This document shows positions 43,725 to 53,826 of a DNA stretch of 64,000 nt, in pieces. The notes beneath the pieces were generated by a model that saw nothing but the letters and a program-made list of their open reading frames with translations, had not been told where the DNA came from and searched no databases. The position numbers and the translations under genes were made by a program. Where the stretch lies: assembly GCF_000720175.1 (NCBI RefSeq), contig NZ_JOIX01000011.1, positions 62,001-126,000 of the forward strand. Reading direction: 5' to 3'. Numbering within the stretch: the stretch's first letter is position 1; every line of letters begins with the position of its first letter. This DNA comes from Streptomyces sp. NRRL S-337 (GTDB lineage Bacteria; Actinomycetota; Actinomycetes; Streptomycetales; Streptomycetaceae).

Positions 43725-44801
43725 ATGACCGTCCACCATGCCGCCCCCGGTCCTCCCGGCGCCCGCGACCTAGCCGGTCGCACCGCCGAACTGGATCGCG
43801 CGATGCGCCCAGAACCGCGACCTGGCGCCCACAAGGTGGTCGTCCTCGTACTCGACGGGATCTACCCCTTCGAACTCGGCATACCTCAACACGTCCTGGG
43901 CTCCGCCGGTGGCCGCTACGAGGTGGTGACCGCGGGCGTGGACGGGAAGCCCGTGCGCACCGTCTCGGACCTGACCGTCACACCCGGGCACGGCCCTGAG
44001 GTGCTGGCCGAGGCAGACACCGTGATCATCCCTGGGTACGCGATCACCCAGGCCCCGGCCGCCGCCACGGACTCGAAGGCCCTGGACGCGCTTTCCAGCG
44101 TCCGGCCCGGTACCCGTCTGGTGTCGATCTGCAGCGGTGCCTTCCTGCTGGCCGGCACCGGTCTCCTCGATGGGCGTCGGGCCACCACCCACTGGGCACT
44201 CGCCGACCGCTTCCGGGAACTGTTCCCCCGGGTCGAGCTCGACACCGGCGTTCTTTTCGTCGACCACGGTGACGTGTTGACCTCAGCGGGGGCGGCCAGC
44301 GGCTTCGACGTCTGCCTGCACCTGCTGCGCCAGGACCACGGCACCGAGGTCGCCAACCAGGTCGCCCGCTACTGCGTCATGCCGCCGTACCGGGACGGCG
44401 GGCAGGCACAGTACATCGAGCGGCCACTGCCGCCGACTGACGCAACCGGCACCGGGCCGACCCGCGACTGGGCATTGCAGCGGCTTGAACTACCGCTGTC
44501 GCTGGATGAGTTGGCCGCGCACGCGGCGATGAGCACCCGTACCTTCGCCCGGCGCTTCAAGGAGGAGACCGGTCTGAGCCCCGGCCGCTGGCTGACCTCG
44601 CAGCGGCTGCGGCGGGCCCGGCACCTGTTGGAGTCCAGCGATCTGCCGGTGGAACGCGTCGCCCACGAGGTCGGATTCGCTACCGCCACCTCGCTGCGGC
44701 GGCACCTCGCGGCGGAGGCCGGAGTCGCCCCGTCGGCGTACCGTCGCACCTTCCGCGCCCCGGACCCGGCCCCCGCCGATGCGGGCTCCATTCCCGCCTA
44801 G
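43725..44801 (+). CDS. GlxA/FtrA-type AraC regulator
   Basis: A 358-residue regulator with an N-terminal DJ-1/PfpI-like domain (HKVVVLVLDGIYPFELGIPQ, elbow motif LVSICSGAFLLAGTGLLDG, LTSAGAASGFDVCLHLLR). A C-terminal AraC helix-turn-helix pair follows (LDELAAHAAMSTRTFARRFK and VERVAHEVGFATATSLRRHL). The start is uncertain: ATG 43725, an in-frame ATG 27 bp upstream at 43698, or the ATG at 43803. It is divergent from the DUF1330 gene by 180 bp. It is the second regulator of this type in the window. Confidence 0.9.
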   Translation: MTVHHAAPGPPGARDLAGRTAELDRAMRPEPRPGAHKVVVLVLDGIYPFELGIPQHVLGSAGGRYEVVTAGVDGKPVRTVSDLTVTPGHGPEVLAEADTVIIPGYAITQAPAAATDSKALDALSSVRPGTRLVSICSGAFLLAGTGLLDGRRATTHWALADRFRELFPRVELDTGVLFVDHGDVLTSAGAASGFDVCLHLLRQDHGTEVANQVARYCVMPPYRDGGQAQYIERPLPPTDATGTGPTRDWALQRLELPLSLDELAAHAAMSTRTFARRFKEETGLSPGRWLTSQRLRRARHLLESSDLPVERVAHEVGFATATSLRRHLAAEAGVAPSAYRRTFRAPDPAPADAGSIPA

Positions 44802-44809
44802 CCACGACG

Positions 44810-45183
44810 CACCGTACGCTTCCCGGTGGTTCATCCGAACCTCTGCGCCGGGCGCACATCAGGGCGGTGACCGCCATCGCGGCGATGCCGACCAGCACTG
44901 CGGTGGTGCAGGCGTGGTCGTTCGGGAAGAGATGACCGGTGTCGGTCGCCAGGACCAGGCCGCCTATCGCGCTGCCCAGGGAGTACCCAACACTGCGGAC
45001 GACGTAAGGGCGGCGGCCCCGTCGCCCTGGTCGGCGCCGAGGAGACATATCGACGATCGCCAGCGCCAATGGCCTGCTGAGACAAGAGAAACAGGTGGAC
45101 CACGACTCGGCCGGCAGCATGCGCGGCGTTGCCTCGACCATGCCGGAACGAACCACAGAAAGATTCCGGACAGAATCTCCCAT
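44810..45183 (-). pseudogene. MFS transporter C-terminal remnant
   Basis: One minus-strand frame encodes recognisable MFS helices: RPLALAIVDMSPRR, then VGYSLGSAIGGLVLATDTGH, then TTAVLVGIAAMAVTALMCAR. The segment between the first two is scrambled (RRRPGRRGRRPY), indicating a frame disruption. Everything N-terminal is missing. The frame runs on into the end of the regulator gene without a proper stop. It is a degraded, non-functional fragment. Confidence 0.65.
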
Positions 45184-46248
45184 TGGTGGGGCAGTCGGGA
45201 CGCTGATCCGTCACCGTCGCCGTGGCGGTCACCCAGACTTTCACAAACGGTCCCTTGCGCGAGCAAGATCAAGACCAGGCCGCCAGACCCCGCCCGACAC
45301 TCGATCGGTTCTCACCACCCGTTCTCACTCAAAGCCGGGACAGACTCCCTTCTGAGACTTGCATTGTGCGAAAATCCGGGCCCACGACGGACCCTCAGCA
45401 CCCTTCCTCGGTCGACCGGTCGGACGCGGACGACGTCGAACGATCGACAGCGGCGGTCCATCGGGCGGTCCGCGGGCGATGCGCTCGGCCAGGGTGGCCC
45501 GGTAGCCGTCCAGCGCGTCCTGCAGATTGCGCAGTCGCCCTGCGACGGTCGCCCAGTTCCCGTCGCCACGAGCCTCGGAAGGTTCGCCACCACCAGCGCA
45601 CTCCCCACTGCCGCGGCCGTCCGCGGATCAGTCTCGTAGTCGCCCCGCGCGTTCCTCATCGTGGACGGCTCGCGATACGGGGACGGGGTGCCGCTCGGTG
45701 CAGAAGTCACAGGACCGTCGTCAGGCCTGGAGGGCTCACAACAAGGCGAAGTGGATGCGCGCGATGGTCCGTTCGCCGGTCGTCAACTGCCCTGGAGGGT
45801 TGGCAACTTGCCGACCGCGAAGGTGCGGGGCCGCGGCGGGTTCGATTCGTTATCAACCCTGAAGGGCTCGCAAATCGGATCGCAGAGCGACGGTGGGGTC
45901 GGCGCCCGCTGGTCGTCATAGGCCCTGGCAATACGGCACGAGTGCGCAGGTGTCAGGAACTCATGGAGACTCCACGCTCCTCGGCGAGCGGGTGGCGCGG
46001 GCTGTCGAGTCGGTGCAGTCAGATCCTGCCGAACGGAAGGAAGTTCTTCCCTTTCACGCATTCACTGCCGAAGGGGTATCTAGCGGCGACCACGACGCCC
46101 TACTCTGGAGCCGCCCCGGTCGCGTCGACGGACGTACGGACGTGGTGTACGGCAGCGCGCCGGTGCGGGCGATCCGACCTGTCCGTCCGTCCCGGTCGTG
46201 TGCCCAAGTCCCCGGGCCCGGTGCACCGCGTCACCCAGGGAGGCGAAC
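45184..46248. other. 1.06-kb region of degraded sequence upstream of the toxin locus
   Basis: A minus-strand fragment near 45655-45390 reads DYETDPRTAAAVGSALVVAN, then LPRLVATGTG, and continues after a frame change as NWATVAGRLRNLQDALDGYR. It is therefore a frameshifted, truncated gene of unknown family. From 45700 to 46240 no frame looks coding. This stretch must contain the promoter of the Tc toxin operon; the binding site GGGAGG is at 46239-46244. I could not fix promoter boxes. Confidence 0.5.
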
Positions 46249-49200
46249 GTGCCCAGTGGGGCTGGCCCGACCGATTCCGCACCCATCGCGCCCTCCGTCG
46301 ACACCGCCCCGGGAACTCCCAACGCTCCGGTGATCTCGCTGCCGAAGGGTGGCGGCGCCATCCGGGGAATCGGGGAGAAGTTCACCGCGAACCTGGTGAC
46401 CGGCACCGGCGGGCTCTCGGTTCCCCTCGCGATCAGCCCGGGACGGTCCGGGTTCGGCCCGTCCTTGACACTCGCTTACGACTCCGCTGCCGGCAACGGC
46501 CCGTTCGGGATCGGCTGGGGTATCGGACTACCGGCGATCACCCGCAAGACCGACAAGGGCATCCCGGGCTATGCCGACGACGGCGAGGACTTCGAAGACA
46601 CCTTCATCCTGTCCGGCACGGAGGACCTTGTCCCCGTCCTGGTGGAGCGCGGTGGAGAGTGGATCCGGAATCGCCGGTCGTGCAGGGTGGACGGCTCGGA
46701 TTATGTGGTGTGCCGATATCGGCCGCGCGTGGAAGGCCTCTATGCGCGCATCGAGCGGTGGACCGACGTACGGTCCGGCGACGTCCATTGGCGCTCGATC
46801 AGCCGGGACAATGTCACCACCGTCTATGGACGTGATGCCGCCAGCCGCATCGCCGACCCGAACGATGCGCGCCGGGTGTTCAGTTGGCTGATCTGTGAAA
46901 GCCATGACGATGTCGGCAACGCGGTCCGCTACGAGTACAAGACCGAGGACGGCAGCGGCGTCGATCTTGCTGCCGGCTGCGAACGCAACCGCACCGCGGC
47001 CGGTCGCGCCGCGAACCGGTATCTGAAGCGAATCCGCTACGGAAACACGGTTTCCCGGCTGGTCTCCGACGATTCGGACCATATGTTCGAGATCGTATTC
47101 GACTACGGCGAACACGACGAGAGTACGGCCGAAGTCCGGCCGTGGGCCTGTCGCCTGGACCCGTTCTCCTCCTACCGGGCCGGATTCGAGATTCGCGGCT
47201 ACCGGCTCTGCCGCCGGGTGCTGATGTTCCATCATTTCCCGGACGAGCCCGATGTCGGTCGTGACTGCCTGGTGCGCTCCACCGAGCTGGTATATCGCGG
47301 CGATGCCGAGCGGGGCGGGGTGACGGGCGCATGTTTGGAGTCGGTGTCACACAGCGGCTGGCGGCGGGATTCCGGTGGATATCTCACCAGGTCGATGCCG
47401 CCACTGGAATTTTCCTATTCCCAGGCCGAGATCGACACCGAGGTACGCACGCTCGACGCGGCTGACCTGGAGAACGCGCCGATCGGCGTGGACGGATCGG
47501 TATACCGATGGACGGACTTGGACGGCGACGGGCTGGCCGGGCTGCTCACCGAGCAGGCCGGGACCTGGTTCTACAAGCCCAACCTCGGTGGTGGCCACCT
47601 CGGACCGATGCGCGTGGTACGCAGCCGCCCGACCGGCGGCCGGACCGAGCTGCTGGACCTGGACGGCGACGGCCGCCCGGCCGTGGTGGATTTCGGTGGC
47701 ACCACACCGGGGTTCACCGAACGGTCCGACCAGGACTGGGAGGTGTTCCGGCCGTTCCGGTCCCGACCGAACCTGGCCTGGGACGACCCGAACGTGCGCT
47801 TCGTGGACCTCAGCGGCGACGGCCGGGCGGACGTGCTTGTCACCGGCGAGCCGGGCTGGACCTGGTATCGATCGCTGGGCGAGGAGGGATTCGACACCGG
47901 CCGCCGGACCTGGCCGGCACGGGACGAGGAATCCGGGCCGCAACTGGTCTTCGCCGACCGCACCTCGTCGATCCACTGGGCGGACCTGTCCGGCGACGGG
48001 CTCGCCGACCTGGTCCGGATCCGCAACGGCGAGATCTGCTACTGGCCGAACCTGGGCCACGGCCGGTTCGGCGCCAAGGTCGGCATGGACGGCGCTCCCC
48101 GGCTCGACAGTCCGGACCAGTTCGACCCGGCCAGGATCCGGCTGGCCGATGTCGATGGTTCCGGCCCGGCGGACCTGATCTACCTGCACCGCGACGGGGT
48201 CCGGCTCTACCTGAACCGTTCGGGCAACGCGTGGAGCGCTCCGCACGCCCTGCCCGTGGCCTTTCCCCGGATCGAGAACGTGTCCAAGGTCGCCGCGATC
48301 GACCTGCTCGGCTCCGGCACCGGCTGCCTGGTGTGGTCCTCGCCACTGCCCGCCGAATCCGGCCGGCAGCTGCGCTATCTGGATCTGATGCGCGGCGGCA
48401 AACCCCATCTGCTCACCGGGGTACGCAACAACCTGGGCGCCGAAACCCATATCCGCTACGCCCCCTCGACCCGCTTCTACGCCGAGGACGCCGCCGCCGG
48501 GCGCCCGTGGCTGACCCGGTTGCCGTTCGTCGTGCACCTGGTCGAGCGCGTGGAGACGGTGGACGCGATCGGTCGTCACCGATTCGTCAGCCGGTACGCC
48601 TACCACCATGGCCATTTCGACGGGCCGGAGCGTGAGTTCCGGGGTTTCGGCATGGTCGAGCAGACCGATACCGAAGCGTTGGAGGCGTTGGCCGAGGCCG
48701 GCAATGTGGACGAGGCCACGTACCGGCCGCCCACGCTCACCCGGACCTGGTTCCACACGGGTGCGTTTCTCCCCGGACAGCGGATCTCGCGGCAGTTCGA
48801 ACGCGAATACCACAGCGATGACCTGTTACTGCCCGACACGGTGCTGCCGGACGGCCTGACCGCCGACGAGGCCCGGCAGGCATGTCGTTCCCTGAAGGGA
48901 TCGGTGCTCCGCACCGAGGTGTACGCGCTCGACGACAGTGACGCCGAAAGCCGCCCGTACCGCGTCACCGAGCACAACCATTTGATCCGGATGCTCCAAC
49001 CGGCCGTCGGCCACGCCGACTCGACCGGCGCGCCGCATGCGGTTTTCGACGTACACCCCAGGGAAACCCTGACCGGGCACTACGAGCGCACCGTGGACCC
49101 GCGGGTCGGCCATGAGCTGACCCTCGCCGTCGACGCATACGGCAATGTGCTGCGGTCGGTGACCGTCGGCTACGGCCGTACCCGCCCCTCCCCCGATCTC

Positions 49201-52200
49201 GATGAGCGGGACGCGGGGCCGCAGCGGCGCACGCATATGGTGCTCACCGACCACGACTACACCAACGCCGTCGAGGAACCCGACAGCCACCGTGCGCCCC
49301 TGCTCTGCCGGACACGCGCCTTCGAGGTGCTGGCGCTCCGCCCCGCCGGGGACCGGTTCACCCACGCCGAGCTGACCCGCGCGCTGACCGGCATCGATCA
49401 GACGATTCCCTACCAGGACTGGGACGCACTGCCGGCGAAACCGGCACTCCGGCTCACCGAGCATGTACGCACCCTGTACCGGAGCGACGACCTCTCAGGG
49501 CCGCTGCCCCTCGGCACGCTCCAGTCCCGCGCGCTGCCCTACCAGGAGTACCGACTCGCCTTCCCCGACGGACTGGTCACTGCGCTGTACGGGGACCGGG
49601 TCGACGAACCGATGCTGCGGACCGCCGGATATCTGCCGCACGAGGGTGGATGGTGGGTCCCCTCGGCGCGGACCGCGTACGCGCCACCGGACACGAGCGA
49701 ACTGGACTACGCCGAACGCCACTTCTTCCTGCCCTGCCGGTTCACCGATCCGCTCGGTGAGACGTCGACGGTCTCCTACGACGACTACGACCTGCTCCTC
49801 GTCGACAGCACCGACCAACTCGGCAACCGCTACACGGTGGGTGAGCGCGACGCCGACGGCAGGACGCTCTCCCAGGGCAACGACTACCGCGTGCTGCGGC
49901 CGGCCCTCGTCACCGATCCCAACCGCAACCGGGTCCAGATGGCCTACGACGTGCATGCCAGGGTCGCCGGGACCGCGACCATGGGCAAGCGCGAGGAATC
50001 CCTCGGCGACTCTCTGGACGGCTTCGACCCCGACCCGTCACCCGCGCTGGTGGCCCGATACCTCGCCGATCCGCTCGCGGCCGGACCTGCATTGCTCAAG
50101 TCGGCGGGGAGCAGGTTCTGTTACGACGAGTCGGCATTCCGGCTGCGCGGGGAACCGGCCATGGTCGCGACCCTCGCCCGGCACACCCACCAGTCCGACC
50201 TCGCCCCTGGCGAGCAGAGCAGGATCACCCACACGATCGCCTACAGCGACGGTTTTGGACGCGAGGTCCAGTCCAAGGTCCAGGCCGAACCCGGTCCGCT
50301 GTCCGAGGGCGGCCCGGTCGTCGAGCCCCGCTGGGCCGGCACCGGATGGACGCTCTTCAACAACAAGGGCAACCCGGTTCGTACCTTCGAGCCGTTCTTC
50401 ACCGAGACCCACGCTTTCGAGTTCGCGGTCATCGCCGGGGTGAGCACGGTGCTCCTCTACGACCCGCTGGAGCGGGTGGTCGGCAGCTTGCATCCCGACC
50501 ACACCTATGCGAAAACGGTGTTCGACCCGTGGCGGCAGCGGGTGTGGGACGGCAACGACACCGTGCTGACCGACCCCCGGCAGGATCCGGACATCGGCGG
50601 CCAGGTCCGCCAACTGCTGGCCACGGAGCCCGGGTGGACCACATGGCATGCCGCGAGGGCCGAAGGGGCGCTCGGCCCCGAGCAGCGGCGCGCCGCCGAG
50701 AAGGCCGCACTCCACGCGCACACGCCCACCGACACCCATCTCGACTCCCTCGCCCGCCCGTTCCGCACCGTTGCGCACAACCGGCACGCCAAGGACGGGA
50801 CGCTCGTCGAGGAGCGTCTGGTGACCCGGACGAGCACGGATGTCGAGGGCAACGTCCGCGAGGTGCGCGACCCGCTCGGCCGCGCCGCGATCCGCCACGC
50901 CTACTCGATGGCGGGCATGCAGGTGAGCCGGGCAGGCATCGACTACGGGGCCGGGGCACTGCTGCCGGACGTGCTCGGCAACCCCCGCTGCACCTGGAAC
51001 AGCAGGGGCTTCCGGTTCCGCACCGAGTACGACGCCGGCCACCGCCCGGTGCGCGCCTACGTCAGCGGTCCGGGCCTCGCCGGTGAGGTTCTGCATCAGA
51101 AGACCGAATACGGCGAGGACCCGGCCCGCAACCTGCGGACCCGGGTGTTCCGGCGGCACGACGGTTCCGGTGTCAGCACCCACGAGGCGTACGACTTCCG
51201 CGGCAACCTGCTGGAGGCGACGCGCCGGTTCCCGGTGGATTACCGGCGAGCGCCCGACTGGCGGGAGGAGGTCGCGCTCGAGGAGGAGGTCTACACCGGC
51301 CGCACCCGATTCGACGCGCTGGACCGCCCCATCAGCATCACCAGCCCGGACGGCACCATGGTCCGGCCGTACTACAACGAGGCGAACCTGCTGGAGCGTC
51401 TCGTGGCCACGTCCGACGGCAGGGACACCGTGCTGATCGCGGGGGTGGAGTACAACGCCCGCGGGCAGCGCACCCGGATCGACCACGGCAACGGCGCGCG
51501 GACCCGCTACACCTACGACCCGCTGACGTTCCGGCTCACCGCGCTGCGTACCCGCCGTGAGCGGCCGCGTTCCCGCCGTGAGCGCAGGACGGTGCAGCAC
51601 CTGGCCTACTGCCACGACCCGGTCGGCAACATCGTCTCGATCCGAGACACCGCGCAGCAGAGGGCGTTCTTCCGCAACCGGGTCGTCGAGTCCGGCGCGG
51701 ACTACACCTACGACGCGGTGTACCGGCTCATCGAGGCGACCGGCCGGGAACACCTCGGCCAGACCGATCCCGGTGACACCGGCGACGCGCCCAGGGTGGG
51801 ACTCGCGCACCCCGGCGACGGTGCCGCGATGGGGCGTTACCTGGAGCGGTATGTCTACGACGCGGTCGGCAACATGCTGACCCTGGAACACCGCGCGTCC
51901 ACCGCTCCCGGCTGGACCCGACGGTTCCGGTACGCCGGGCCCAGTGCGCTGGAACCGGACGTGACCGGCAACCGGCTGAGCGGTGCGGGCGACGGCGAAT
52001 TCGCCTACGACGCCAGGGGGAACACCACCGCCATGCCCGGCCTGCCGGTGCTGCGCTGGGATCCCGAGGACCAGTTGGAGACCACCGCCCGGCAGGTCCG
52101 CGGCGGTGGAACCCCGCAGACGACGTACTACTCCTACGACGCCACCGGACAACGCGTCCGCAAGGTCACCGACTTGCCCTGCGGCGAGGGTGGCACCGCG

Positions 52201-53772
52201 CGGAGAAGCAACGAACGACGCTACATCGGCCCGTTCGAGGTCTACCGGGAGTACGGCGCGGACGGCGCGGTGACCCTGGAACGCCAGACGGTGCACGCGA
52301 TGGACGACACGCGGCGCGTCGCGTTGCTGGAGCGGCGGACCCGCGGCGCGGATTCCGGTCCGGAACACCAGGTCCGCTATCAGCTGGCGGACCATCTCGG
52401 ATCCGCCACGCTGGAACTGGACGAGCGGGCCCGGATCCTCACGTACGAGGAGTACTACCCCTACGGCGGCACGGCCTACCAGGCGGTACGTGCCAAGACC
52501 GAGACGCCCAAGCGTTACCGCTTCACCGGGCGGGAGCGCGACACCGAGACCGGCCTGTACTTCCACGGCGCCCGCTACTACGCCCCGTGGCTGTGCCGCT
52601 GGACCAGCTGCGACCCGATCGACACACCTCAGGCCAGCTCGTACGAGTACGCCCATGGCAATCCGGTCGCGCTGGTCGACCTGGACGGCAGGAATCCGAC
52701 GCCTCCCACGCACACCATCGACGACATCCTGGAGTTCGTTCGCAACCAGGCGGGATTCGAGGCCGGCGCCAGTACCAGCGCCGGCGCCATCAACCGGACG
52801 CCGCTGAACTTCAGCAGCAAGGCGGCGAGCCCGTTCGGCACCGCGGCGCACGGTCGCGTCGGCGGCGTACTGCGGGAGTTGCAGCAGCTGGGTGTGCAGG
52901 GCGCTGAGCGGATCTACGCCGATGTGCGGGTGATCGGCGGCACGATCACCGACATCGGCGTCCCACCGGGGGGTCCGAAAGGGGCGCACAACCTCGATGT
53001 GGTGGTCGCCAAGGCCGGTCAGACGCTGACGAAGGGGCAGAGCCTGCTCGGTGGCGTCGCCGAGGCGATCGGCGATTTCAAGTACGGCGGGGGCCGGATC
53101 TCCCAGAAGTACGCCGTCTATCTCTCCAAGCTGCTGACGCTGAACGCCCGTCCTCTGGCGGCCGCGGACTTCATCGAAGACGCCGCGTCCACGGCGGCCA
53201 ACGTCGAGCAGGCCGCAGCGAGCACCCAGCAGGCGGTGACGTCCACGGTCTCCGCGGCCGCGACCGAGACCGCGTCCGTCGCCAAGACCGTTTCGACAAC
53301 CGCCCAGGTGGCCTCCGAGACCGGCGTCGCGGCCAAGGCGGTGGGTACGGGAGCACGAGCCCTGCAGGCGGCCGCGCCGGTGCTCAAGGTGGTCGGGAAG
53401 GTGGCGGCCCCGCTGGCCGTGGCCGCCACCGCCCTCCAAGTGGCCACCGCGAAGACCACGGCCGAGAAGGTCGACGCGGGAATCGGTGTCGTGTCCACAG
53501 CGGTCGGTTTCGCGGGCCCGCCGGGGGCGGTCGCCGCGGTCGGCATCCAGGGGACCGCGTACGTCAGCGGCAAGGTGGGCGAAATCGTCACCGAGAAGAC
53601 CGGCAGCGAGACCGCCGGGGTGGCCGCGGCCACGTTGACCGGAGCAGCGGCCGGGGCGGGGGTCGGCGCAGTGGTGGGAAGCATCGTGCCCGGAGTGGGT
53701 ACCGCGGTCGGCGCCGGGGTGGGCGCGGTCGTCGGCGCCGGCATCGGATTCGTCAAGTCGTACTGGAAATAG
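46249..53772 (+). CDS. Tc (ABC) toxin TcB-TcC fusion with Rhs core and C-terminal effector
   Basis: A 2507-residue protein. I chose GTG 46249, preceded by GGGAGG at 5-nt spacing, since the TcB-type N-terminus (VISLPKGGGAIRGIGEKF) begins soon after. Order: SpvB-like domain (about 25-330, SGFGPSLTLAYDSAAGNGPF). Then FG-GAP-like propeller blades (about 420-660, DLDGDGLAGLL, DLSGDGRADVL) with TcB middle domains (near 710-830). Then TcC-type YD repeats to the Rhs core end (RFTGRERDTETGLYFHGARY near 2089, NPVALVDLDGRNP near 2139). These build the cocoon that encloses the effector. The last about 360 residues are a variable effector: a stretch with LDVVVAKAG and GDFKYGGGR, then Ala-rich helices and a Gly-zipper tail. 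TcB and TcC are separate genes in many loci; here they are one. A TTA codon lies at 48826-48828. Confidence 0.93.
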   Translation: MPSGAGPTDSAPIAPSVDTAPGTPNAPVISLPKGGGAIRGIGEKFTANLVTGTGGLSVPLAISPGRSGFGPSLTLAYDSAAGNGPFGIGWGIGLPAITRKTDKGIPGYADDGEDFEDTFILSGTEDLVPVLVERGGEWIRNRRSCRVDGSDYVVCRYRPRVEGLYARIERWTDVRSGDVHWRSISRDNVTTVYGRDAASRIADPNDARRVFSWLICESHDDVGNAVRYEYKTEDGSGVDLAAGCERNRTAAGRAANRYLKRIRYGNTVSRLVSDDSDHMFEIVFDYGEHDESTAEVRPWACRLDPFSSYRAGFEIRGYRLCRRVLMFHHFPDEPDVGRDCLVRSTELVYRGDAERGGVTGACLESVSHSGWRRDSGGYLTRSMPPLEFSYSQAEIDTEVRTLDAADLENAPIGVDGSVYRWTDLDGDGLAGLLTEQAGTWFYKPNLGGGHLGPMRVVRSRPTGGRTELLDLDGDGRPAVVDFGGTTPGFTERSDQDWEVFRPFRSRPNLAWDDPNVRFVDLSGDGRADVLVTGEPGWTWYRSLGEEGFDTGRRTWPARDEESGPQLVFADRTSSIHWADLSGDGLADLVRIRNGEICYWPNLGHGRFGAKVGMDGAPRLDSPDQFDPARIRLADVDGSGPADLIYLHRDGVRLYLNRSGNAWSAPHALPVAFPRIENVSKVAAIDLLGSGTGCLVWSSPLPAESGRQLRYLDLMRGGKPHLLTGVRNNLGAETHIRYAPSTRFYAEDAAAGRPWLTRLPFVVHLVERVETVDAIGRHRFVSRYAYHHGHFDGPEREFRGFGMVEQTDTEALEALAEAGNVDEATYRPPTLTRTWFHTGAFLPGQRISRQFEREYHSDDLLLPDTVLPDGLTADEARQACRSLKGSVLRTEVYALDDSDAESRPYRVTEHNHLIRMLQPAVGHADSTGAPHAVFDVHPRETLTGHYERTVDPRVGHELTLAVDAYGNVLRSVTVGYGRTRPSPDLDERDAGPQRRTHMVLTDHDYTNAVEEPDSHRAPLLCRTRAFEVLALRPAGDRFTHAELTRALTGIDQTIPYQDWDALPAKPALRLTEHVRTLYRSDDLSGPLPLGTLQSRALPYQEYRLAFPDGLVTALYGDRVDEPMLRTAGYLPHEGGWWVPSARTAYAPPDTSELDYAERHFFLPCRFTDPLGETSTVSYDDYDLLLVDSTDQLGNRYTVGERDADGRTLSQGNDYRVLRPALVTDPNRNRVQMAYDVHARVAGTATMGKREESLGDSLDGFDPDPSPALVARYLADPLAAGPALLKSAGSRFCYDESAFRLRGEPAMVATLARHTHQSDLAPGEQSRITHTIAYSDGFGREVQSKVQAEPGPLSEGGPVVEPRWAGTGWTLFNNKGNPVRTFEPFFTETHAFEFAVIAGVSTVLLYDPLERVVGSLHPDHTYAKTVFDPWRQRVWDGNDTVLTDPRQDPDIGGQVRQLLATEPGWTTWHAARAEGALGPEQRRAAEKAALHAHTPTDTHLDSLARPFRTVAHNRHAKDGTLVEERLVTRTSTDVEGNVREVRDPLGRAAIRHAYSMAGMQVSRAGIDYGAGALLPDVLGNPRCTWNSRGFRFRTEYDAGHRPVRAYVSGPGLAGEVLHQKTEYGEDPARNLRTRVFRRHDGSGVSTHEAYDFRGNLLEATRRFPVDYRRAPDWREEVALEEEVYTGRTRFDALDRPISITSPDGTMVRPYYNEANLLERLVATSDGRDTVLIAGVEYNARGQRTRIDHGNGARTRYTYDPLTFRLTALRTRRERPRSRRERRTVQHLAYCHDPVGNIVSIRDTAQQRAFFRNRVVESGADYTYDAVYRLIEATGREHLGQTDPGDTGDAPRVGLAHPGDGAAMGRYLERYVYDAVGNMLTLEHRASTAPGWTRRFRYAGPSALEPDVTGNRLSGAGDGEFAYDARGNTTAMPGLPVLRWDPEDQLETTARQVRGGGTPQTTYYSYDATGQRVRKVTDLPCGEGGTARRSNERRYIGPFEVYREYGADGAVTLERQTVHAMDDTRRVALLERRTRGADSGPEHQVRYQLADHLGSATLELDERARILTYEEYYPYGGTAYQAVRAKTETPKRYRFTGRERDTETGLYFHGARYYAPWLCRWTSCDPIDTPQASSYEYAHGNPVALVDLDGRNPTPPTHTIDDILEFVRNQAGFEAGASTSAGAINRTPLNFSSKAASPFGTAAHGRVGGVLRELQQLGVQGAERIYADVRVIGGTITDIGVPPGGPKGAHNLDVVVAKAGQTLTKGQSLLGGVAEAIGDFKYGGGRISQKYAVYLSKLLTLNARPLAAADFIEDAASTAANVEQAAASTQQAVTSTVSAAATETASVAKTVSTTAQVASETGVAAKAVGTGARALQAAAPVLKVVGKVAAPLAVAATALQVATAKTTAEKVDAGIGVVSTAVGFAGPPGAVAAVGIQGTAYVSGKVGEIVTEKTGSETAGVAAATLTGAAAGAGVGAVVGSIVPGVGTAVGAGVGAVVGAGIGFVKSYWK

Positions 53773-53826
53773 TCGCGTTGGCACAGCTGGAACAGCTGGA
53801 ATCGGGGCGGAAGGGCGAAGATTGAG

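Noticed and set aside
45838..45862. GGTTCGATTC motif resembling a tRNA T-loop
   Set aside because: No acceptor, D or anticodon arm can be folded around it.
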